A DNA stretch of 64,000 bases, from positions 72,504 through 136,503 of the forward strand of contig UQIT01000002.1 in assembly GCA_900541175.1 (NCBI GenBank), given 5' to 3'. The notes beneath the pieces are model-generated. The model saw only the letters and a list, made by a program, of their open reading frames with translations. It made no database searches and was not told the origin of the DNA. Source of the DNA: an uncultured Collinsella sp. Its GTDB lineage: Bacteria; Actinomycetota; Coriobacteriia; Coriobacteriales; Coriobacteriaceae. The position numbers and the translations under genes were made by a program. Each line of letters opens with the position of its first letter. Position 1 is the stretch's first letter. This document shows positions 43,722 to 56,187 of this stretch, in pieces.

Positions 43722-43921
43722 CGACGTACATTTTTGGGAGTATTCAGCATTGGAGCGCGCCGTGCGCCATCCTCAGCGTCCTATTTGGAACGCAGATAGC
43801 GCCCGATCGGCATAAAAAGTGCCCCCGATGGCAAATTACGCCATCGGGGGCACTTAAAACAGTCGTTCTGCACCTCATTCAGGGCATGCCAATGCTGAAT
43901 ACTCCCAAAAATGCACGTCGC
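43722..43921. repeat. 200-bp element with 32-bp inverted ends
   Basis: Arms 43722-43753 and 43890-43921 (one mismatch; inner part GGGAGTATTCAGCATTGG). The interior has no ORF but includes the strong hairpin at 43813-43858. Lies 24 bp beyond the stop of the LacI gene. With the uxaC promoter it fills the gene-free 43486-43945 interval. Confidence 0.8.
43813..43858. terminator. Bidirectional terminator inside the 200-bp element
   Basis: AAGTGCCCCCGATGG with complement, A/T runs on both sides. In minus direction it would end the LacI transcript before uxaC. Confidence 0.85.
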
Positions 43922-43945
43922 AAGAGGGGGTACCTGCTCAATCGG

Positions 43946-45025
43946 CTAAATACCCGCAAGTTCGCAGTAGCGGTCGACATTGCTGGCAAATACCATCTCG
44001 ACGGCGCCCTTCTGGACGGGCACCGTCGGGGTCCTTCCCCACAGCAGATAATCGCCCAGCGTCTTAGCGCCGCGATACGCCAGGCTCGTCGGGTCCTTAT
44101 AGACAATATTGGTAAAGATACCGCGGCGCAAGGCCAGAGCACTTTCGGGAAACAGGTCGTTGCCGATCACCATGACCTGACCGGCCTTGCCGGTCGAGAC
44201 GAGCGCGTCGGCAACCACTTCGGAACCAACGGCAAAAACGCTACAGATAAGTTCGGGGGCGTCCGGCGCACTCAAGCGCTTTTCGAGCTCATGCTCGAGT
44301 TGTTTGACTTGCGCATGGGCACCTGCAAGATCCTCAACCTGCCATGGAATATCACGTTCGCGCAGGTAATTGTGGAAGGCGCGGGCGGTTAGATAGTGCG
44401 AATCGGTATATGGGTCGCCTGTCAAAAGGAGCACGCGGGCGTCGGCCCCAGAAGCATGGACCAGGTTTGCCGCCTGCTCGGCCATAAGGCTGCCTGCCGT
44501 CGAATAATCGGCCGAGCTCGCACCCAAACGATTCAAATGCGGACGGTCGCCGTCGACAAGCTCAATCGTCACGCCCGCCTCGGCGATCTGCCCCAAAAGC
44601 TCAGTCGCACGATCGTCGCCCGGCGCATAGGCGAGCAAGCCATCAATCTTCTCGCCCACCTGCAGACGCTCGTCGATTTGCTCGAGTGCATCAGCGTAGC
44701 CGCCCACGCCAAATTCAACGCGCTCAACCGTAATGCCCCGGTCGATGACCTCCTGTTCAAAGCGATTGCAGCCTTCCCACAGGTAACGGAAAAAGTACGC
44801 TCCCTCGCGCGATGCGCGGGGCAGGCAAAACACCAGATTGATATCCTTGCGGCGCAGGCTTGAGGCACTTGTGTTGCGGTGATAGCCCATGGCCTCGGCC
44901 TTAGCGTTCACCTTGGCGCGCACGGATTCGCTCACGCCGGCCTTTCCCGTCAGAGCCTTGTGCACGGTATTGATGGAAACGCCAAGCTCGGCGGCTATGT
45001 CCTTCATGGTTACGCGAGCGCTCAT
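43946..45025 (-). CDS. LacI-family regulator, probable regulator of the pectin regulon
   Basis: 359 residues: VTMKDIAAELGVSINTVHKALTGKAGVSESVRAKVNAKAEAMGYHRNTSASSLRRKD is the DNA-binding head. Its recognition helix INTVHKAL departs from the common ATVSR form. A sugar-binding domain follows (DGLLAYAPGD; VFAVGSEVVADALVSTGKAGQVMVIGND). It adjoins uxaCBA, and the repeated palindrome GTGAACGTTCAC upstream of uxaC, the symporter, GH105 and kduD has LacI-operator shape. It is therefore the best candidate for that operator; a uronate or KDG-type effector is likely but not shown. Confidence 0.87.
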   Translation of the reverse strand: MSARVTMKDIAAELGVSINTVHKALTGKAGVSESVRAKVNAKAEAMGYHRNTSASSLRRKDINLVFCLPRASREGAYFFRYLWEGCNRFEQEVIDRGITVERVEFGVGGYADALEQIDERLQVGEKIDGLLAYAPGDDRATELLGQIAEAGVTIELVDGDRPHLNRLGASSADYSTAGSLMAEQAANLVHASGADARVLLLTGDPYTDSHYLTARAFHNYLRERDIPWQVEDLAGAHAQVKQLEHELEKRLSAPDAPELICSVFAVGSEVVADALVSTGKAGQVMVIGNDLFPESALALRRGIFTNIVYKDPTSLAYRGAKTLGDYLLWGRTPTVPVQKGAVEMVFASNVDRYCELAGI

Positions 45026-45169
45026 GCGGTTACTCCGTTATAGATAAGTTGTCAATTAATAGTCCAGTTAACGATACCCCAAAAATACTCTTCGACTCGC
45101 CGTGCTCTCCCTCAAATGCACAAAGCGCCCCGCGAACGGATGCCCGCGGAGCGCTTGGATGTCCGGACC

Positions 45170-45370
45170 TTATTTGATACCGCGGCCCAAGTCTTCGGCG
45201 ATTTTGTCCACGCCCTTAAGTGCGGCGCACGTCTTTTTGTTGGAGCAATGCCCGGTGCAAACGCCACCCTGAGCGCAGTCGGCGCAGGTGCCCTTGCGGT
45301 AGATGCGCACGCACACGGCGACAAACGCAATACCGATAACAGCCAGTACAACAATATCGATAGGTGCCAT
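45170..45370 (-). CDS. FeoB-associated Cys-rich membrane protein
   Basis: 66 residues: one N-terminal membrane span (IDIVVLAVIGIAFVAVCVRIY) followed by a Cys cluster GTCADCAQGGVCTGHCSNKKTCAAL. Short proteins of this kind often accompany FeoB and are annotated as FeoB-associated (FeoC-like position). It lies 175 bp after feoB on the same strand, beyond a terminator. A role in ferrous-iron uptake is inferred from family and location. Confidence 0.85.
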   Translation of the reverse strand: MAPIDIVVLAVIGIAFVAVCVRIYRKGTCADCAQGGVCTGHCSNKKTCAALKGVDKIAEDLGRGIK

Positions 45371-45482
45371 AGCAAGCCTCCTCTAGTTAACCACCACTTA
45401 CTTTACCCCATTCTCCACCTACCAAAAAGGGACAGGTTTATTTTGGTCGGTTTTATCTGCGGAAACGCCACATCTCCCCTAC

Positions 45483-45516
45483 CAAAAAGCCCGAGTGTCA
45501 CTGAGACACCCGGGCT
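45483..45516 (-). terminator. Terminator of feoB
   Basis: Stem AGCCCGGGTGTC with partner and TTTTTGG on the minus strand, about 30 bp past the stop. A weaker ACCAAAA/TTTTGGT hairpin with a GGGACAGG core lies at about 45420-45448. Confidence 0.85.
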
Positions 45517-45545
45517 CGTGGAAAGGGGTTGATCCTTATTCGGAC

Positions 45546-47873
45546 TTAGGCGGAAACTGCAGCGGAAGCAGTGTTGGTCTCGTCCTCGTCGGTCCAAGCG
45601 TGCTTGGGCATAGGACGGAAAATCTGGAAGAGCATCGCGACCAGCAGCACGATAGCCACAACCGTCCAGAAGCCAAACTGCCCAAGGACAAGCAGGTTAT
45701 AGAACTGGTTGATGAACAGGCCGATCACCCAAGCGAAGGCGCACTCGTAGCCGAGGGCAATCGCGGTCCACTTGCCGGAATCCATCTGGTTGCGGATGGT
45801 ACCCATAGCGGCAAAGCACGGAGCGCACAGCAGGTTGAACGCGCCGAAGGCAACGCAGGCGCCCATGGTGGGGAACATGCCGGCAAACGCGGTCCACAGG
45901 CTCGGGTCGGTCTCGCCCGCGTCGGCGACGGACAGCAGCGAGCCGGCGGTGGCGACGACGTTCTCCTTGGCGACGAGGCCAGAGACAGTCAGCGCGGTTG
46001 CCTGCCAGGTGCTAAAGCCGAGCGGGGCGAAGATCCAAGCGACCAGGTTGCCCAGCATGGCGAGCACGGAGTAGTCCATGAACTCCTCGGGGATGCCGTC
46101 CATCGCAGGCAGGAAGCCAAAGGAACCGTTGTAGCTACCAAAGTTGGACAGGAACCAAACCACGACAGTGGACGCGAAGATGACCGTGCCGGCCTTCTTG
46201 ATAAAGGCCCAGCAGCGCTCCCACACGTGCAGCGCCCAAGAGCGGATCGCCGGGAAGTGGTAGGCGGGAAGCTCCATAACGAACGGTGTCGGGCGACCGG
46301 CGAAGAGCTTGGTCTTCTTGAGCATAAGGCCCGAGGCAATGACGGCAAAGACGCCCAGGAAGTAGAAGAGCGGGCTGATCCACGCGGCGGTAGTGGAAGA
46401 ATCGCCGATGATGGAGCCCATGAGCAGGGCAATGATCGGCAGCTTGGCGCCACAGGGAATGAACGTGGTGGTCATGACCGTCATGCGGCGGTCCTTCTCG
46501 TTCTCGATGGTCTTGGTGGCCATGACGCCGGGGACGCCGCAGCCCGAGGACACGAGCATGGGGATGAAGGACTTACCGGACAGGCCAAAGCGGCGGAACA
46601 CGCGGTCCATGATGAAGGCGACGCGGGCCATATAGCCGCAGTCCTCTAGGAAGGACAGCATGACGAACAGCAGGAACATCTGCGGGACGAAGCCGAAGAT
46701 AGCGCCCAGGCCGCCGACGATACCGTCGCAGACCAGCGAATCGACCAGGCCACCGTCCTCGGTGCCACCCGCCACAAGTGCGTCGTGGACCATGGTGGTA
46801 ATACCCGGAACATACGGGCCATACTGCGCAGGGTCGACCGAGTCGGCGTCGTCACCCGCGGCCTCGACAGCCTCATCGTATGCATCGCGGCCCTGACCGA
46901 GCACATACCAGCCGTCGGTACCGAAGAGCTGGTCGTTGGTGAAGTCGGTCACCGTGCCGCCCAGGGTGGAAACGGCGATGTAGTACACGCAGAACATGAT
47001 GACCACAAAGATCGGCAGGCCCAGGATACGGTTGGTAACCACGCGGTCGATCTTCTCGGAGGTGCTCATCTTGGCCGGGGCCTTGGTGAGGCACTCGTCG
47101 ATGATGTGCGCGATCACGCCGTAGCGCTCACCGGTGATGATGGACTCGGCGTCGTCATCGCAATCCTGCTCGCACTGGGCGACCAGCTGCTCTACGCGAG
47201 CAGCCTTCTCCTTAGTGAGGTTGATGAGCTTGCAGGCGTCCGCGTCGCGCTCAAACAGCTTGACAGCGTAGTAGCGGCGCTTGTTGGCGGGAACGCTCGC
47301 CGGAAGGTTGTTCTCGATGTGGTCCAGAACGTCCTCGATGGAGGAGTCGAACTTGTGCTCCGGCACCTGGCCCTTGGAAGCAGCAGACTTCTTTACCTGC
47401 TCGAAGAGCTCCTTGATGCCCTTGTTCTTAAGAGCCGAGATCATCATGACCGGGCAACCGAGCTTCTTGGAAAGCTTGTCCGTGTCGATCTTATCGCCGT
47501 TCTTCTCGACCAGGTCGGCCATGTTGAGGGCAACGACCACGGGCAGGCCGGTCTCGATAACCTGAAGCGCCAGGTACAGGTTACGCTCGAGGTTGGTGGC
47601 ATCGACGACTTGGACGACAACATCGGGCTCGCCGCTCATGAGGTAATCGCGCGAGCACTGCTCCTCGGGGCTGTAGGGGGAAAGCGAGTAGATGCCAGGG
47701 AGGTCCGTGATGGTAACGTTCTTGTCGCTTAGGAGCTTGGCCTCCTTTTTCTCAACCGTGACGCCGGGCCAGTTGCCAACGTAGCCGTTGGCGCCGGTGA
47801 TCAGGTTGAAAAGCGTGGTCTTGCCGCAGTTGGGGTTACCCGCCAACGCGACATGGATCTGAGAATCCGCCAT
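45546..47873 (-). CDS. feoB: Ferrous iron transport protein FeoB
   Basis: 775-residue membrane GTPase importing Fe2+. G1 is AGNPNCGKTTLFN, G3 is DLPGIYSLSPYS, and G4 is NMAD; the GTPase and helical GDI regions fill about the first 260 residues. Gate motifs lie in the membrane part (FVPQMFLLFVMLSFLEDCGYMARVAFIMDRVFRRFGLSGKSFIPMLVSSGCGVPG). A soluble insertion between the first and second spans (about residues 310-370) is larger than usual. It is preceded by two FeoA genes; a dyad AAGTTAG-N6-CTAACTT lies between feoA and feoB. Confidence 0.96.
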   Translation of the reverse strand: MADSQIHVALAGNPNCGKTTLFNLITGANGYVGNWPGVTVEKKEAKLLSDKNVTITDLPGIYSLSPYSPEEQCSRDYLMSGEPDVVVQVVDATNLERNLYLALQVIETGLPVVVALNMADLVEKNGDKIDTDKLSKKLGCPVMMISALKNKGIKELFEQVKKSAASKGQVPEHKFDSSIEDVLDHIENNLPASVPANKRRYYAVKLFERDADACKLINLTKEKAARVEQLVAQCEQDCDDDAESIITGERYGVIAHIIDECLTKAPAKMSTSEKIDRVVTNRILGLPIFVVIMFCVYYIAVSTLGGTVTDFTNDQLFGTDGWYVLGQGRDAYDEAVEAAGDDADSVDPAQYGPYVPGITTMVHDALVAGGTEDGGLVDSLVCDGIVGGLGAIFGFVPQMFLLFVMLSFLEDCGYMARVAFIMDRVFRRFGLSGKSFIPMLVSSGCGVPGVMATKTIENEKDRRMTVMTTTFIPCGAKLPIIALLMGSIIGDSSTTAAWISPLFYFLGVFAVIASGLMLKKTKLFAGRPTPFVMELPAYHFPAIRSWALHVWERCWAFIKKAGTVIFASTVVVWFLSNFGSYNGSFGFLPAMDGIPEEFMDYSVLAMLGNLVAWIFAPLGFSTWQATALTVSGLVAKENVVATAGSLLSVADAGETDPSLWTAFAGMFPTMGACVAFGAFNLLCAPCFAAMGTIRNQMDSGKWTAIALGYECAFAWVIGLFINQFYNLLVLGQFGFWTVVAIVLLVAMLFQIFRPMPKHAWTDEDETNTASAAVSA

Positions 47874-47948
47874 TCAATCCTTCTTCCTTGTGTGCCTGCG
47901 CTGCTTTCTCCGCGCAGGCTGGATAATGTGCTTCAAAGATGCTGCATT

Positions 47949-47968
47949 AAGTTAGAAAAACCTAACTT
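47949..47968. promoter_or_regulatory. Operator-like dyad upstream of feoB
   Basis: AAGTTAG-N6-CTAACTT, about 75 bp before the feoB start. It shares the AAGTTA/TAACTT half-site with the dyad at 48543-48596 and resembles DtxR/IdeR-type iron boxes. Confidence 0.6.
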
Positions 47969-47996
47969 TATCTGCAGAAATATGCGCCACGAGTCC

Positions 47997-48218
47997 TTAC
48001 TGGACCTCGACGACGGCGGCCTCCTCCTTGCGGATGGAAAGCTCGTAGCCGCGCACGTTGATCTCGACCGGATCACCGAGCGGTGCAACCTTCACGACCT
48101 TGAACGAAGTGCCCTTGATGAGTCCCAGGTCCATAAGGTGGCGGCGAAGCGCACCCTCACCGTGAAGCTTGACGATGGTGGAGCTTTCGCCCACCTTAAC
48201 GTCACCCAACGTCTTCAT
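47997..48218 (-). CDS. feoA: FeoA-family protein (second copy)
   Basis: 73-residue SH3-like FeoA domain: LGDVKVGESSTIVKLHGEGALRRHLMDLGLIKGTSFKVVKVAPLGDPVEINVRGYELSIRKEEAAVVEV. FeoA is a cytosolic partner of FeoB. It directly precedes feoB and follows another feoA gene of 80 residues. Confidence 0.93.
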   Translation of the reverse strand: MKTLGDVKVGESSTIVKLHGEGALRRHLMDLGLIKGTSFKVVKVAPLGDPVEINVRGYELSIRKEEAAVVEVQ

Positions 48219-48257
48219 CCTCTTGTCCCCCTTTCGGTTTTTATGAAATGCTGCAGA

Positions 48258-48500
48258 CTAACCGACGGTCATGATGTGCATGGCAACCTTGGAATCGATA
48301 CCAAAGCGTGCGCCCAGCACGGTGACGATAATATTGGCGCCACTCGAGCTCACCACGTGGATTTCGTTGCCCTCGACAAAGCCGAGGTCCTTGAGGTGGT
48401 GTTTCATGTCCTCATTGCCCTTTACACGGGACACGCGCACGGTTTCGCCCGCTTTTACCATCGAAAGCGGCATGGCCGGCATCTGCGGTCCGCAAGACAT
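48258..48500 (-). CDS. feoA: FeoA-family protein (first copy)
   Basis: 80-residue FeoA domain: MPLSMVKAGETVRVSRVKGNEDMKHHLKDLGFVEGNEIHVVSSSGANIIVTVLGARFGIDSKVAMHI. AGGAGCC precedes the ATG. First gene of the feoAAB unit. Paired divergent FeoA copies are common; which one contacts FeoB cannot be told. Confidence 0.92.
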   Translation of the reverse strand: MSCGPQMPAMPLSMVKAGETVRVSRVKGNEDMKHHLKDLGFVEGNEIHVVSSSGANIIVTVLGARFGIDSKVAMHIMTVG

Positions 48501-48542
48501 GAGTGGCTCCTAACGTCAGTTCGTCCTTAACATCGACACGGT

Positions 48543-48596
48543 AAAAGTTAACCACGCCTATGTTCGCTATAGTAAACTAACACGTGGTTAACTTTT
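48543..48596. promoter_or_regulatory. Operator-like inverted repeat upstream of feoA
   Basis: Perfect 14-bp arms AAAAGTTAACCACG and complement, 26 bp apart, enclosing a TATAGT-like hexamer. Probable binding region of an iron-dependent repressor (DtxR/MntR type). Confidence 0.62.
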
Positions 48597-48644
48597 TGGA
48601 AAGGGTCCGCATTCAGATTTCGAAAAAGTTTCCTATACGAAACA

Positions 48645-48679
48645 AAGGCGCCGCAAAGACTGTCTCTTTGCGGCGCCTT
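48645..48679 (-). terminator. Terminator of the HPr-like gene
   Basis: 15-bp perfect stem AAGGCGCCGCAAAGA with complement, followed on the minus strand by TTTGTTTCG. A further GGGGACTG-core palindrome lies at about 48695-48727, next to the stop codon. Confidence 0.8.
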
Positions 48680-48732
48680 GCCATACCAATTGATGCAACA
48701 GAGGGGACTGCCCCTTTGTCACATTGTTGAGG

Positions 48733-48981
48733 TTAGAGCGAGAGGTTTCTGATCGACGTAACGCAGGAGGCCTCATCTACGCCCGAAACGCGGAAGATGA
48801 TGTCCTCGCCGCACTCGCCGTAGAGAGCCATGAGTCCCATAACATCGCGGCCATCCGTGTGGCGATCGCCGATGCCGACTGACACGTCGCTACGATGCTT
48901 GGCAATGATGTCATAGAGCAGCGCAACCGGGCGGGCATGTAATCCCAACGGATCTTTAATCGTCTTTGTAAACTCGACCAT
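48733..48981 (-). CDS. HPr-like phosphocarrier protein with Asp at position 46
   Basis: 82 residues matching PTS HPr: PLGLHARPVALLYDII places the phosphorylated histidine at His15, and RDVMGLMALYG is the regulatory-site helix. Position 46, a kinase-targeted serine in Firmicute HPr, is Asp here (R45-D46-V47). Start at 48981 after GGAGGAGAC, which gives the canonical numbering. No EI or PTS permease gene is in the window. It may be a phosphocarrier or a Crh-like regulatory protein. Confidence 0.87.
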   Translation of the reverse strand: MVEFTKTIKDPLGLHARPVALLYDIIAKHRSDVSVGIGDRHTDGRDVMGLMALYGECGEDIIFRVSGVDEASCVTSIRNLSL

Positions 48982-49079
48982 GTCTCCTCCCACGACATCG
49001 CACATTCGGCCGGCAAAACCCAGCCACGTGGTAGCTATTGTACCGTTAGATGCTTCTCGAGAGCTCCTCTGAACACCTC

Positions 49080-49299
49080 GTGGTCAAAAAGTGGCAAATA
49101 TGAGTACTGTCACCAATTTAGTAGCAGCAAAATCGAGAGCAAATTGCCTAATTTGAGCGATTCGAAGAGGTTGAAAGCCGTCAAACGCCCTTTAAAGGGG
49201 GCTAGATAAATTGATTATGAGCCCATTTTCGCTCAGAGCAGGCCGAAAAATATGACACCTCTTTTGCAACAGTACTCATATTTGGTATTTTTTGACCAC
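49080..49299. repeat. 220-bp element with 31-bp inverted ends
   Basis: Arms 49080-49110 and 49269-49299 (about three mismatches; core CAAATATGAGTACTGT). Interior AT-rich without ORF. It fills most of the gene-free 48982-49403 interval. Confidence 0.78.
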
Positions 49300-49328
49300 A
49301 GGGTCCAAAACCATGCTCCAAAACACAA

Positions 49329-49356
49329 AAGGAGGGGCCTCGTAAGGCCCCTCCTT
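49329..49356 (-). terminator. Terminator of the amino-acid permease gene
   Basis: AAGGAGGGGCCT with perfect complement, then TTTTG on the minus strand. Confidence 0.88.
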
Positions 49357-49403
49357 AGGAAAGGGAATCGATTTATTCCACAGCCGTAGATTAATCCTAG
49401 CCG

Positions 49404-50879
<1,476 letters not shown>

Positions 50880-51020
50880 TCATCTATTAAATGTCATCTA
50901 AACCCGTCCGAGCTGCAAGTGCAAACACGGACGGCGCACCTGCTAAGGGGAATGGGGAAAAGGGAGTCAACAAAGCCATCCCCCTTAACGGCGCGAAGCA
51001 AACGTCCAGGCGGACGAATA

Positions 51021-51476
51021 CTACTTGTTGGGGAAGGAATAACCTTCGACCGTCACGTGCAGTACCACGACGCGGGGATCCGCGGCATCGGCCACGACAC
51101 GGTAGGCCTCGTCAATTTCGACGACGGCAACGCCGCCGGCGGGAATCGTCACGGTCTCCCCCGCCCCCTCAAAGCGCTCGCGATCATCGATATCGCTGTA
51201 AGCGCGGGTGCAGGTGAGGCCTGCCTTGGGGGCAACCTCGACGGTCAGGTCGCCGTCGAGCGGAGCGAGCACGGCATGGTAGCGACGGTGACCGACCAGG
51301 TCGGCGGTTGCGGCCTCGCGGGCATAGACCCACCAGTACACCAGCGAGTCGCCGATGGAGTACGCCACATCGTGCTGCAGTTCAGAAACGCCGTCGAGCG
51401 CCTGGCCGGTACGCATCCACTTCTTGACGGACTTCATCTGAGCGTCGAAATCGGCGCGCGAGTTAAAGACATGCAT
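51021..51476 (-). CDS. ebgC: EbgC-like beta-galactosidase accessory subunit (YhcH/YjgK/YiaL family)
   Basis: 151-residue cupin-like protein of the DUF386/EbgC family: LDGVSELQHDVAYSIGDSLVYWWVYAR, then PLDGDLTVEVAPKAGLTCTRAYSDIDDRERFEGAGETVTIPAGGVAVVEIDEAYRVV. In E. coli EbgC is required for full activity of EbgA. It follows the GH2 gene by 3 bp. The preceding 50868-51020 gap shows nothing distinctive. Confidence 0.88.
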   Translation of the reverse strand: MHVFNSRADFDAQMKSVKKWMRTGQALDGVSELQHDVAYSIGDSLVYWWVYAREAATADLVGHRRYHAVLAPLDGDLTVEVAPKAGLTCTRAYSDIDDRERFEGAGETVTIPAGGVAVVEIDEAYRVVADAADPRVVVLHVTVEGYSFPNK

Positions 51477-51479
51477 GGC

Positions 51480-54500
<3,021 letters not shown>

Positions 54501-54521
54501 TCATCATCGTAGTGATTCTTG

Positions 54522-54622
54522 TGCAACCGGTTGTCCTTATCTTACGGGCGATGCAAAAAACTGTGCAACCGGTTGTCCGCTGAACGGTCGATTTGGCCGG
54601 GTTAACGGTGCAACCGGTTGTA
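54522..54622. promoter_or_regulatory. Three LacI-type operators in the ebgA-lacI divergent region
   Basis: TGCAACCGGTTGTC at 54522-54535 and 54564-54577, and TGCAACCGGTTGTA at 54609-54622, spaced 42 and 45 bp (about four DNA turns). Probable operators of the divergently encoded LacI protein. The interval 54489-54864 has no gene. Confidence 0.85.
54583..54608 (-). promoter_or_regulatory. CCGTT-N16-CCGTT element upstream of ebgA
   Basis: In ebgA direction CCGTT, sixteen bases ending CAAATCGA, CCGTT; sits between the second and third LacI-type operators, 95 bp before the start codon. Confidence 0.58.
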
Positions 54623-54864
54623 CAATCGCAACACTTATGTCACCCTGAGTATCGAAACTCAGCACAAGACATCGTTCTTAAGCTCGTAGGCAACCTCCAC
54701 GCCCGCTGATATCTCACCCACACGAGACGTATTCGATTTCGGCTTGGTTGCAAAACGACACCGGTCACCGGATATCATGAACGCTGTTCAGGCACACTAT
54801 AGTAAGCTGTATCCGCACTAGCCCGTATCAGTGACAACATCGACCGCATTTTCCAGGAGACGCC

Positions 54865-55881
54865 ATGACACAACCAGTTCGCACCGCACCTACGCTTGCC
54901 GAGGTTGCCGCAGCTGCCGGCGTGTCGCGCTCCGCGGCATCGCGCGCCCTCAACGATTCGCCCCGCATTAGCGAGGAAACCAAAAAGCGCGTCCGCGCGG
55001 CGGCCAAGGAAGTCAATTTTGTCCCCAACGCTCGTGGCCGAGCGCTCGCTGTCGGGCGCACGGAAATCATCGCCGTGCTCGTGACCGAGCCTCTGAGTGA
55101 ACTCTTCAGCGACCCCACCTATAGCGAGTTTTTGAGCGGCATTACCGAGGAACTGTCGGGGTCGTCCTATCTGCCCGCTATCTTGCAGGCGTCTTCTACG
55201 CATGAGCGCAACCGCGCACGCGAGCACTTTGAGCGCCGCTCGTTCGACGCCGTGATCGACGTCTCTCCCTACAAAGGCAGCGAGCTGCTCGAGGTGCTGC
55301 GCGAGCTGGGCGTACCCACCGTGTTGTGCGGCCAGCTCGAGGGCCACCCCTATCGCGATGTGTTCTCGACGGTCTACTCTGACGACGAAGAGGGCGGACA
55401 TTTTGCGGCACTCGCCATGAAGGATCGCGGGCGCAAAGATATCGTCGCCGTGTTGGGACCGCAAGACAACCCCGCTGTTGTCGACCGCCTGCGCGGCTAC
55501 CGCGCCGTCTTGGGCGAAGACCTCCCAGACGCAAACGTTATCTATACCGGCTGGAACAGCGGAGACGGCTATCAGGCCATGCACCAGATCCTCGCGCGCG
55601 AGATTGCTTTCGATGGCGTGCTCTGCGGATCGGACCGTATCGCGGCTGGCGTCATCACCGCACTCAACGAGGCAGGCCTATCCGTTCCTGCGGACGTTTC
55701 TGTCGTCGGCTTCGACGATCACGAGATTGCGGCGCGCTGCGTCCCCGCGCTCACGACCGTCCGCCAGCCCCTGCGCGAAGAAGGACACATGGCCGCCAAC
55801 ATTGCGCTCGACATGATCAAGGGTGCCGAGCCCACCACCACCGTCATGCACATGCAGCTCGTTCAGAGAGACTCGCTATAA
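54865..55881 (+). CDS. LacI-family repressor of the ebg operon
   Basis: 338 residues: DNA-binding head PTLAEVAAAAGVSRSAASRALNDSPRISEETKKRVRAAAKEVNFVPNARGRALA and a sugar-binding domain ending DGVLCGSDRIAAGVITALNEAGLSVPADVSVVGFDDHEIAARCVPALTTVRQP. Divergent from ebgAC, with three matching palindromes between, so it most likely represses galactoside use until inducer is present. GGAGACGCC precedes the ATG. Confidence 0.92.
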   Translation: MTQPVRTAPTLAEVAAAAGVSRSAASRALNDSPRISEETKKRVRAAAKEVNFVPNARGRALAVGRTEIIAVLVTEPLSELFSDPTYSEFLSGITEELSGSSYLPAILQASSTHERNRAREHFERRSFDAVIDVSPYKGSELLEVLRELGVPTVLCGQLEGHPYRDVFSTVYSDDEEGGHFAALAMKDRGRKDIVAVLGPQDNPAVVDRLRGYRAVLGEDLPDANVIYTGWNSGDGYQAMHQILAREIAFDGVLCGSDRIAAGVITALNEAGLSVPADVSVVGFDDHEIAARCVPALTTVRQPLREEGHMAANIALDMIKGAEPTTTVMHMQLVQRDSL

Positions 55882-55887
55882 GAAACT

Positions 55888-56085
55888 GGGGCAGGCTTTC
55901 CGCCAAACAGTTGTTGCGGAAAGCCTGTCCCGTTTGAGCGCTCATTCTGGGGCACAGTTTCCGTTAGACAGCTCAACCGGAAACTGTGCCCCATTATTTT
56001 GCCGAATACTGGGTCGCGCTTTCCCAGAGGACCCCCTTTGGGAAAGCGCGACCCCTTCTGGACGCAGATTCCGGGTTGTAGTTTC
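55888..56085. repeat. Tandem array of about 61-bp hairpin repeats
   Basis: Three strong hairpins at 55888-55931, 55949-55992 and 56011-56054, each with a 15-16-bp stem that opens GGGGC or GGGTC and contains TTTCC. Starts are 61 and 62 bp apart. A degenerate fourth (CTGGACGCAG...TTCCGGG/CCCGG) lies at about 56058-56087. The second is followed by ATTATTTT and may end the LacI transcript. This fills the gene-free 55882-56187 interval with the aspS terminator. Confidence 0.75.
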
Positions 56086-56126
56086 CCGGCGCACGACGGC
56101 AAGCCTCCAAACCATGACGTCACGAC

Positions 56127-56164
56127 ATAAAAAAACGAGGGAAGGCACGTGTCCTTCCCTCGTT
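56127..56164 (-). terminator. Terminator of aspS
   Basis: AACGAGGGAAGG with complement and a TTTTTTT run on the minus strand, 23 bp past the stop. Confidence 0.93.
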
Positions 56165-56187
56165 ACAGGCAATATGTAGCTGCTTCC

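Noticed and set aside
10278..48727. A REP-type family sharing a GGGGACAG/GGGGACTG core at about 10285, 45420 and 48695
   Set aside because: The cores look alike but arms and lengths differ too much for a firm family from three copies; kept only as notes on the individual hairpins.
55888..56085. Possible CRISPR array from the regular 61-62-bp spacing
   Set aside because: Units are palindromes with differing stems, not identical repeats separated by unique spacers, and no cas gene is nearby.
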